Source of the DNA: Flavobacteriia bacterium
GTDB lineage: Bacteria > Bacteroidota > Bacteroidia > Flavobacteriales > Schleiferiaceae
Reading direction: 5' to 3'
Length of the DNA stretch: 12,628 bases
NCBI GenBank assembly: GCA_949516455.1
Contig: CATILC010000256.1
Span: 1-12,628 of the forward strand
Part shown: positions 6,858-12,628 of the stretch, piece by piece
Layout: every line of letters begins with the position of its first letter
Numbering within the stretch: position 1 is the first letter of the stretch
Made by a program: the position numbers and the translations under genes
Notes under the pieces: model-generated
Databases searched by the model: none
Told to the model about the DNA's origin: nothing
The model's input: the letters and a program-made list of their open reading frames with translations, nothing else

Positions 6858-9728
6858 CTACAATTTCCACGTGAGTCCTATGCTCACATTCCGATTGGGC
6901 TGGGTCAGGGTGCGCATGTGATCGATGTTGGATGGAATCTGATCGGATGAGATGAGTTCGACATCGTCCCAATCATCATTCAAGTTATTGTCCTGATAGT
7001 AGATGATGGCCTTGTTGATCAAATCCTTGAAGGTGACCGTAACACTCAGATTCTCGCTGATGGCCTGACGGTACCGGAAGTCCAGGAGTGGTCTTGGATT
7101 TTCCCAAATGGGCTCCAAGTTGAGCTCTCGGTTGCCCGTAATGACGATACGCCGCCCAAATTTGTTGTAGAGCAATACGAAATCGGCATTCCATTTTTCC
7201 ACGTGGTAGTCCAGACCCAAGTTGAAGATGTATGGCGACTGTCCGATCATCGGACGGGTGTAGGGTGCTCCGTTCCTGTCCTGTTGTTCGATCGAGCTCT
7301 GTATGTAGCTGTAGTTTCCGAAAAAGACCAAATTGCTCCAAGCTTCGCCAACAAAGGAGAAATCATTTCTCCAGCTCAACTCAATGCCGTAGTTGTTGGC
7401 TTCGTTGGAATTTTGCCAGGTGATGAAAAAGTTATCAGAAGATTGACGGAGGGCCAGCTCGATCGGGCCATTGAATTTCTTGTAGTAGGCACTGATCGCA
7501 AACATTTGACCTCTTGTGTAATAGGCTTCATACCGAAGATCGAAATTTTGTATTTCCGCTTGGGTGAGGTCGGGGTTACCGATCTTGTCCATGAAGAAAT
7601 CAAAGTCGAAAAAGGTAAAGGGGGCGATCTCCCGGAACTCGGGTCTGGAAACGGCCTTTGAATAGCTTGCCCGGATATTCATCTTCTCGTTGAGCTTGAA
7701 GATCATGTTCGTAGAGGGCAGCAGATTGGCGTATTTGTATTCGTTGTCCAATGATCCTGCGCCTGGTCGTTGAGTGGAGTAACCAGATTGAAAACGCTGA
7801 GTGAAATTCTCCTGCCGTACACCCGCAGTGAGTCTCCACCAATCGGTCACATTCAGATCGAGCATGCCGTAGATGGCCATGTTTTGAGCCGTTCCAACAT
7901 AGGCATCGGCAGCAGAAGTGATGTCATAAATCTGGATGCCGTCAGGGAAACGCATGTTTTGGGTGGCAAATATTTCGTCGATGGGCAGAATAGAGATATC
8001 TGCATCGAACTGCGGTCCAGATGGCGTATATCCCAAAACGTGCGCATCAAAAGAACGGGAGCGGTCCTGATAGTAAGCCCCTGTCTTTATGGATTGTTTC
8101 CGACCGAAGAGGGTGTAATTGAACTTGGCATTTCCGAAGTAGCTGTTGTTGTCTTCTTCCAGAGCACTCCAAAACCGTCCGCCGTCTTCCAATTTGACCG
8201 TTGGCGGCGTGGCCCACTGATACCGGGGATCGGCCGAGATCTGAGGGTTCCAGAAGTAGCGCATTCGCTTCAGGTCCGGACTCTGATTCACAATATTGGA
8301 GATCGACCCCCCCCAGTCAAATTCGAAATCCGATGTCTCGTTCAGGCGCATCTTGTGCTTGCCGAGCAGTTGGTGAACGCGCAGTTGATTCGTACTGTAG
8401 TTGAATTCATATCGGCGTATGCGAAACTCTTCGTCGGTTGTGGCCAGATCATCATTTGGCTCTTTTCCGTCGGCTTGGTAGAAGAGATCATTGGAAACAA
8501 CAGAAAAGGAATTGTTCAAGGTGATCTGATTCGCGCCTCTTTTAAAGGACAGGTTGACCAGCCCTCCCCAATTCCTGCTTTTGTTGATCTCCTCGCGTTC
8601 GATCTCTTCATTGAATTGAGAGAAAAAGCCCGCTTCACCTACTGGACCATTGGGCACATCGATGTTGGTGGATCGTATGGATCGCCCAGTGGTTTTGTTG
8701 GAGTAATTCAAGGCCACATTGGCACCGAAACTCGACTTGCCAAAATCTCTTTTCAGTCCTCCACTTAAATTCATCCTCAGATAAGGCAGTGCGGTGGTTT
8801 GTTCTGGAAGCCAGTAGTTCTCAAATTTCTCAGAGGGCGTGACCGCTGCAGGACCTCGGTTTCTCAGGGCGTTGGACAATGAGGGCAATTGGCGCTCGGC
8901 GGCAACCAAACCCCATTGATCGGAAGAAAAGCCCTGGTAATGATCCACTGTATTCAGTGAGACTCCGAGGTTCATTCCAGTGCTCGCTGCCACGCGTATG
9001 TAGTCTTCGGTTGGAAAGTTCTTTGTCTCGATCTGAACCAATCCTCCGGCAAATTCAGCGGGCAGGTCGGCCTGCGCTGTTTTGAAGATGAACATGTTCT
9101 CGATCATCGTCGTGGGATACAGGTCGAAAGAAAAGACCTTGCGATCGGGTTCTGAGGCCGGCATGATGGCTCCGTTCACCATGGCCAGATTGTATCGGTC
9201 GTTAAGCCCCCGGACAATGATGTATTTCCCGCTCTCGACAGTGGTTCCGCTGGTCCGTTTCAAGATATCTGCGGAGTTGTTGTCGGGCATCCTTCTTATC
9301 TGCTCACTGGACACCCCCTCCAGTACCACACTGCTGTTTTTCTGTGTCAATTGAATGGCGGCAACCGAATTGCGTATCGCTTCTGCCGTTACAGTGATCT
9401 CTCCGAGTTCTTCAGAAGCTGGTTTGAGTGCAACATCTAATGAAGTCGTCTTTCCCGCTTCGATCTGAACTCCAGAAATGCTCGTTTTCTGGTACCCGAG
9501 CAATTGGATCTCCAAAGTGTACGTTCCAGGAGCTATCCCCTGAAGAGAATAGTATCCATCAAAATCAGTGTACGTTCCCTTTCCTATTTCAGCGATACGA
9601 ACGGCTGCATTGAAGGCGCTCTCACCGTTGTTCGCATCCTGTATCTTTCCAGCTACACCACCTCCTTGAGCAAATACCAACGTGCCCGAGAGGCAAAGCA
9701 CGAGTGTGATGAAATGATTTGTTTTCAT
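6858..9728 (-). CDS. TonB-dependent outer-membrane receptor with CarboxypepD_reg-like N-terminal domain
   Basis: Outer-membrane active transporter of 956 aa, powered by TonB/ExbBD. Signal peptide at residues 1-21 (ending LVFAQ). A carboxypeptidase-regulatory-like Ig-fold domain spans about 24-103 (VAGKIQDANNG, GTYTDFDGYYSLQGIAPGTY, LLGYQK). A TonB-box-like stretch ELGEITVTAE follows at 107-116. The plug covers about 125-238, with SADILKRTSG, YIIVRGLNDRYN (169-180) and PAEFAGGLVQIETKNFP. The 22-strand barrel extends to the C-terminal strand NVSIGLTWKL. There is no SusD-type partner, so this is not a standard SusCD pair; the substrate could be a siderophore, peptide, phosphorus compound or glycan. 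It is divergent from the secreted protein at 9917 and followed by a surface lipoprotein. A G8 run in the coding strand (8307-8314) encodes part of a barrel strand or loop. The start at 9728 is supported by the signal peptide and a promoter about 23 nt upstream. Confidence 0.95.
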   Translation of the reverse strand: MKTNHFITLVLCLSGTLVFAQGGGVAGKIQDANNGESAFNAAVRIAEIGKGTYTDFDGYYSLQGIAPGTYTLEIQLLGYQKTSISGVQIEAGKTTSLDVALKPASEELGEITVTAEAIRNSVAAIQLTQKNSSVVLEGVSSEQIRRMPDNNSADILKRTSGTTVESGKYIIVRGLNDRYNLAMVNGAIMPASEPDRKVFSFDLYPTTMIENMFIFKTAQADLPAEFAGGLVQIETKNFPTEDYIRVAASTGMNLGVSLNTVDHYQGFSSDQWGLVAAERQLPSLSNALRNRGPAAVTPSEKFENYWLPEQTTALPYLRMNLSGGLKRDFGKSSFGANVALNYSNKTTGRSIRSTNIDVPNGPVGEAGFFSQFNEEIEREEINKSRNWGGLVNLSFKRGANQITLNNSFSVVSNDLFYQADGKEPNDDLATTDEEFRIRRYEFNYSTNQLRVHQLLGKHKMRLNETSDFEFDWGGSISNIVNQSPDLKRMRYFWNPQISADPRYQWATPPTVKLEDGGRFWSALEEDNNSYFGNAKFNYTLFGRKQSIKTGAYYQDRSRSFDAHVLGYTPSGPQFDADISILPIDEIFATQNMRFPDGIQIYDITSAADAYVGTAQNMAIYGMLDLNVTDWWRLTAGVRQENFTQRFQSGYSTQRPGAGSLDNEYKYANLLPSTNMIFKLNEKMNIRASYSKAVSRPEFREIAPFTFFDFDFFMDKIGNPDLTQAEIQNFDLRYEAYYTRGQMFAISAYYKKFNGPIELALRQSSDNFFITWQNSNEANNYGIELSWRNDFSFVGEAWSNLVFFGNYSYIQSSIEQQDRNGAPYTRPMIGQSPYIFNLGLDYHVEKWNADFVLLYNKFGRRIVITGNRELNLEPIWENPRPLLDFRYRQAISENLSVTVTFKDLINKAIIYYQDNNLNDDWDDVELISSDQIPSNIDHMRTLTQPNRNVSIGLTWKL

Positions 9729-9751
9729 GGGTCCGGAAGTACGTTAGCGGG

Positions 9752-9780
9752 CGAAAATAAAATTTCATTAGTGTGCTCAA
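9752..9780 (-). promoter_or_regulatory. Candidate promoter of the TonB-dependent receptor gene
   Basis: Reading the minus strand, TTG (9780-9778), 18 nt, then TATTTTCG (9759-9752) matches the Bacteroidetes layout TTG-N17-23-TAnnTTTG with one mismatch in the -7 element. The -7 element ends 23 nt before the ATG at 9728. The -33 element lies inside the palindrome at 9775-9785. Confidence 0.55.
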
Positions 9781-9785
9781 TGAGC
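9775..9785. repeat. Palindrome overlapping the TBDR -33 element
   Basis: GCTCAATGAGC is a perfect inverted repeat with 5-bp arms around a central A. It covers the candidate -33 TTG of the TonB-dependent receptor promoter, the position expected for a repressor operator. Confidence 0.4.
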
Positions 9786-9796
9786 TGGATGATTGT

Positions 9797-9811
9797 TTAA
9801 CGAATTGTTAA
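9797..9811. repeat. Inverted repeat TTAAC-N5-GTTAA between the divergent genes
   Basis: TTAACGAATTGTTAA is a perfect inverted repeat (arms 9797-9801 and 9807-9811). Further half-sites occur as GTTAA at 9824-9828 and TTAAC at 9848-9852. It lies upstream of the TBDR promoter and about 105 nt upstream of the secreted protein's start, so it is well placed as a shared regulator site. Confidence 0.45.
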
Positions 9812-9884
9812 TATTCAGCCGTCGTTAATGAAATTGATAGCAGGACCTTAACAGTTGCATAAACAATAAAACGAATGATGTGAA

Positions 9885-9892
9885 CAGATTTG
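9885..9892 (+). promoter_or_regulatory. Possible -7 element for the 809-aa secreted protein gene
   Basis: CAGATTTG matches seven of eight positions of TAnnTTTG and ends 24 nt before the ATG at 9917. The nearest upstream TTG (9855-9857) is 27 nt away, longer than usual. The leader before the ATG is A/C-rich with no Shine-Dalgarno, as in many highly expressed Bacteroidetes genes. Confidence 0.35.
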
Positions 9893-9916
9893 TCACAACT
9901 AAAAACCAACAAACCA

Positions 9917-12346
9917 ATGTTACACTCTATTAAAAAAGCGTCGCTTCTTGCTGCTGCTTTATTCTTTGGTACTGCTGCTTTCGCGCAGCGTCCAACCTCT
10001 GTTGTCGCTGGCAACATCACATCCGACCGTACCTTCTCTACAGATACGACATACATGTTGGATGGTTTCGTTTATGTTAAGAACAACGCAACACTCACCA
10101 TCGAGGCGGGTTCTGTAATCAAAGGTTACATCGACGGAACAGGAACCAACACCAAGGGTACCTTGATCATCACACGCGATGGAATGATCAATGCCGTTGG
10201 AACTGAGTGCGAGCCGATCATCTTCACATCAGCAAAAGCACCAGGCTTGCGCGGTGCGGGCGATTGGGGTGGCGTTATCATCCTCGGTGAGGCCACGATC
10301 AACCGCGGCGACTCGGTTAATGTAGGAGGTGTTTTCTCTCACTTCACCGACGTGATCGAAGGAGGTTTGACAGGTGATGCTGCAGACCGCACTTACGGCG
10401 GAGACAATGATGCAGACAACTCAGGAACTCTTCAGTACGCACGTATCGAATTCGCTGGTATTGCATTCACTCCAAACAATGAGATCAACTCATTGACCAC
10501 TGGTGGTGTGGGTAGCGGAACAACCATCGACCACATTCAAGTTTCTTATGCTGGTGATGATGCATATGAGAACTTCGGAGGAAGCTTCGACATGTCTCAC
10601 CTGATCGCACTGCGCACTTTGGACGACAACCTCGACCTTGACCAGGGTTACCGCGGTAACATCCAGCACGTTGTTATCTATCAGGAGGCCAATACAGCAG
10701 ACGTTTCCAAGTCAGAAGGCTGGGAAAACGACAACTGGAAGCAGAATCCAAACGGAACTCCTCGTACGGCTCCTGTTTGCGCCAACGTTACCCTGATCGG
10801 TCCTAAAGCGACAGGCACACCAAACTCTCTTCACCAATCTGCTGCACGCATTCGTCGTGGTGCATGGACCTCTATTCACAATTCTGTATGGGTCGATCAC
10901 GTGAACGGTCTGTACATCGATGGAGATGACACTTACGCTGGTTGGAATGCCGGAATGGAATTCAAGGGCAACATCATGGCTGGAATGACTTCCAACTACA
11001 AGGCCGCAGGAACGCACACTACCTCCGACATGGATACAAAGTGGACAGCGAGCAACACCAACTATGCGAATACATCCGACGTCGGACTGCCTTCAGGCTA
11101 CAACGTCATCACAAACCCAGATCTGCTGCCTTCTTCAGGTTCAGTACTTCTCTCAGGAGCAGATTGGACCTTCACAGGTGCAGGTAGCTTCGATCAGGTA
11201 TCGCACCGCGGTGCTTTCGGTTCAGACAACTGGATGGAGAACTGGTCTGAGTGGGATCCACAGAACGCCAACTACGACAACACACGTCCTGCGATCACCA
11301 GCGTTTCTGCTGTCAACCACAACCAGGGTGTTTACACTTTCAACTTCGAAAACGTTTCATCTGCCGACCGTTGGTTCGTTCAGTGGAGAAACGAAGGAGG
11401 TAGCGCATGGAGAACAAAGGGTGCTACCAAGAAGACATCAACCAGCCAGCGCGGCAACATCACTCCATGGTTCAACCAGAACATCGAGTACCGCATTGGT
11501 ACCGTTTATGGAACAGACACCATGATGGGTTGCACCAAGACCATGGCCATCACCAACAAGACCATGACGCTTTCTACAGCTGAGCAGAATGCCGCAACTT
11601 GCGACGGAGACTCTGCTTTGGTACGTGTCGGATACGCTGGCGGAATGGGTGCCAAGACCATTCTTTGGAGCAACGGAGCTACCACCAAGCGCACAAAGGC
11701 TGCTCAAGGTGAGACACTTACTGTAACTGTTACAGATGCTACAGGACATGCTGAGACTGCCTCCATCACTGCTGGTACACTCGGACTGACTGCTGCGGCT
11801 CCTTCAAACGTAACTACCACGCGTAGCGGAACTGTTGTAACTGTTAACTGGAATGCCTCTACCGTGGGCTCAGGACAAACGCTGATCGGTTACAGAGTTC
11901 AGTATCGTCTTCGCAATACTTCAACTTGGACAATTAGCGCACTCACTACAAACACCACTTTTGATGTGGACTTTGCTGGTGGCACTCCAGGTAACTATGA
12001 GTTCTCTGTAGTTGCTCGTTACAACGACAACGGAACCAATAGAACATCTGCCCGTGCTTGCTTCGCTTTGCGTGGTGTGCCTACCACCAAGAACGGCGGA
12101 GCAGATCTTGCTGCTGATGCGGCCGGAACAGCGGTTTATCCGAATCCTGCAACCGACAAGCTCTTTGTTGCTGCAGCTAACGGCTCTGAAATTTCTGTTA
12201 TGGACATGAACGGCCGAGTGATCGCTCAAAATACTGTGACGAATGCAGAAGTTGTGTTCGATCTGTCAGAGGTTGCTACTGGAGCGTACATGGTGCGCAT
12301 CATCAACGGTTCTGACGTCACAGTTGAGAAGTTCATTAAGAAGTAA
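9917..12346 (+). CDS. Large secreted beta-helix/FN3 protein with T9SS type A sorting domain
   Basis: Exported protein of 809 aa. An in-frame TTG at 9890 exists, but the ATG at 9917 gives a clean signal peptide, MLHSIKKASLLAAALFFG to AFAQ at residue 24. Residues about 25-450 look like a right-handed beta-helix family seen widely in Bacteroidetes secreted proteins: ATLTIEAGSVIKG, GDWGGVIILGEATINRG, GTLQYARIEFAGIAFTPNN, GGVGSGTTIDHIQVSYAGDD and ALRTLDDNLDLDQGYRGNIQ. Two fibronectin-III-like modules follow (about 457-545 and 627-720), with a PKD/SprB-like module between them containing ILWSNGATTKRTKAAQG. The T9SS sorting domain (about 737-809) has YPNPATDKLF, VMDMNGRVIA, VATGAYMVRI and a final VEKFIKK. 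It is divergent from a TonB-dependent receptor, so it may help capture that receptor's substrate. Codon use is strongly biased towards AAC, ATC and CGT/CGC, suggesting high expression. Some databases label related proteins multidrug transporters, which nothing here supports. Confidence 0.9.
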   Translation: MLHSIKKASLLAAALFFGTAAFAQRPTSVVAGNITSDRTFSTDTTYMLDGFVYVKNNATLTIEAGSVIKGYIDGTGTNTKGTLIITRDGMINAVGTECEPIIFTSAKAPGLRGAGDWGGVIILGEATINRGDSVNVGGVFSHFTDVIEGGLTGDAADRTYGGDNDADNSGTLQYARIEFAGIAFTPNNEINSLTTGGVGSGTTIDHIQVSYAGDDAYENFGGSFDMSHLIALRTLDDNLDLDQGYRGNIQHVVIYQEANTADVSKSEGWENDNWKQNPNGTPRTAPVCANVTLIGPKATGTPNSLHQSAARIRRGAWTSIHNSVWVDHVNGLYIDGDDTYAGWNAGMEFKGNIMAGMTSNYKAAGTHTTSDMDTKWTASNTNYANTSDVGLPSGYNVITNPDLLPSSGSVLLSGADWTFTGAGSFDQVSHRGAFGSDNWMENWSEWDPQNANYDNTRPAITSVSAVNHNQGVYTFNFENVSSADRWFVQWRNEGGSAWRTKGATKKTSTSQRGNITPWFNQNIEYRIGTVYGTDTMMGCTKTMAITNKTMTLSTAEQNAATCDGDSALVRVGYAGGMGAKTILWSNGATTKRTKAAQGETLTVTVTDATGHAETASITAGTLGLTAAAPSNVTTTRSGTVVTVNWNASTVGSGQTLIGYRVQYRLRNTSTWTISALTTNTTFDVDFAGGTPGNYEFSVVARYNDNGTNRTSARACFALRGVPTTKNGGADLAADAAGTAVYPNPATDKLFVAAANGSEISVMDMNGRVIAQNTVTNAEVVFDLSEVATGAYMVRIINGSDVTVEKFIKK

Positions 12347-12386
12347 AAGTCCTCAGCAGGACAGTTCGTTTATTTATTTATTGTTC

Positions 12387-12416
12387 AGCCCCGCACATTG
12401 TGCGGGGCTTTTTTTT
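12387..12416 (+). terminator. Intrinsic terminator after the 809-aa T9SS protein gene
   Basis: AGCCCCGCAC (12387-12396), loop ATT, then GTGCGGGGCT (12400-12409) make a perfect 10-bp GC-rich stem followed directly by a T run to 12416. It lies 40 nt after the stop codon and is a textbook Rho-independent terminator. Confidence 0.95.
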
Positions 12417-12424
12417 GCAAATAA

Positions 12425-12454
12425 TTCGCGCCCTGCGGTAATGATATACTTTTG
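12425..12454 (+). promoter_or_regulatory. Candidate promoter of the exported-protein gene at 12486
   Basis: TACTTTTG at 12447-12454 is a perfect TAnnTTTG -7 element, 31 nt upstream of the ATG. A TTC (12425-12427) stands 19 nt before it where the consensus has TTG. It lies just after the terminator, so the next gene has its own start. Confidence 0.55.
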
Positions 12455-12485
12455 ACAGCGTTTCCCTTTTTTCGGAACCCAGCTC

Positions 12486-12628
12486 ATGCGCCGACTGATC
12501 CTTCTTCTCGCATCCTTTCCCCTTTGGGTCACTGCGCAGTTTGCGGATGATCAGAATACGGTTCTCTGGCGCGAGTTTTTGAGTTTCACCAGTATTCAGG
12601 AGGTCATTCACGATGACCAAACCGTCTA
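12486..12628 (+). CDS. Exported protein, N-terminal fragment, possibly PorZ-like propeller (cut by window edge)
   Basis: An ATG at 12486 opens 47 codons that run off the right edge. The opening MRRLILLLASFPLWVTAQ is a typical Sec signal peptide with cleavage near TAQ. The mature start, NTVLWREFLSFTSIQEVIHD (residues 24-43), resembles the first blade of two-component-regulator-type propeller proteins, in particular the T9SS component PorZ, which typically opens with a WR-x-x-LS/P-[FY]-N/T-S-like segment. PorZ is a cell-surface part of the T9SS attachment complex. The gene has its own candidate promoter after the terminator. Only 47 residues are visible, so the family call is tentative; another T9SS cargo with a propeller is the main alternative. 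Confidence 0.6.
   Translation, partial: MRRLILLLASFPLWVTAQFADDQNTVLWREFLSFTSIQEVIHDDQTV

Noticed and set aside
7770..8768. 332-aa open frame on the plus strand
   Set aside because: Wholly antisense to the TonB-dependent receptor, which has clear family motifs. The translation has no recognisable domain and no promoter or signal peptide.
9890..9916. TTG start for the 809-aa secreted protein
   Set aside because: It adds nine polar residues before the signal peptide and overlaps the candidate -7 element. The ATG at 9917 is better.
9729..9916. Fur/DtxR-type or Pho-type box naming a regulator for the TBDR
   Set aside because: No good match to a Fur consensus was seen, and the Pho-like reading rests on one pair of repeats. 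The regulator is left unnamed.
12378..12620. 80-aa open frame on the minus strand at the right end
   Set aside because: It runs through the terminator hairpin and is antisense to the exported-protein gene. Its basic composition has no family resemblance.

Overview
The window looks like part of a Bacteroidetes (Bacteroidota) chromosome, probably a Flavobacteriales-type organism of intermediate GC. The evidence is two proteins with type IX secretion (T9SS) type A C-terminal sorting domains, a GldH-type gliding lipoprotein, a RicT/PSP1-domain protein with an N-terminal Cys cluster, a TonB-dependent receptor with an N-terminal carboxypeptidase-regulatory-like domain, near absence of Shine-Dalgarno sequences, and Bacteroidetes-type TAnnTTTG -7 promoter elements. 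Genus is not resolved. No rRNA, tRNA, CRISPR, IS element or phage gene is visible. No gap between genes exceeds about 225 bases.

Region 1 (1-5157, minus strand) is a tightly packed housekeeping operon, read right to left: ricT-like PSP1 protein, gldH lipoprotein, class A penicillin-binding protein (PBP1A type), and the two subunits of a 3-oxoacid CoA-transferase (scoA complete, scoB cut by the left edge). ricT/gldH overlap by 8 nt and gldH/PBP by 23 nt; PBP/scoA are 11 nt apart and scoA/scoB 3 nt apart, so the group is probably one transcript. A perfect TAnnTTTG element lies 48 nt upstream of ricT.

Region 2 (5380-6198, plus strand) is a single GTG-started gene for a secreted 272-aa T9SS cargo with one calcium-loop-like motif, divergent from ricT.

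Region 3 (6284-12346) is the most interesting part. On the minus strand, a 956-aa TonB-dependent receptor is followed 52 nt later by a small lipoprotein with a lipocalin-like start and an acidic cluster after the lipid Cys, typical of surface-exposed Bacteroidetes lipoproteins. Divergently on the plus strand lies an 809-aa secreted protein with a beta-helix-like N-terminal half, fibronectin-III-like modules and a T9SS sorting domain, with codon use suggesting high expression. The 188-nt intergenic region carries a good TBDR promoter and two perfect inverted repeats that look like operators. The three genes may be a coregulated surface uptake system made of an outer-membrane transporter, a surface lipoprotein and a secreted or cell-surface binding protein. 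Its substrate cannot be told from the sequence.

Region 4 (12387-12628) has a strong intrinsic terminator, a TAnnTTTG promoter, and the first 47 codons of an exported protein whose start resembles the T9SS propeller protein PorZ.
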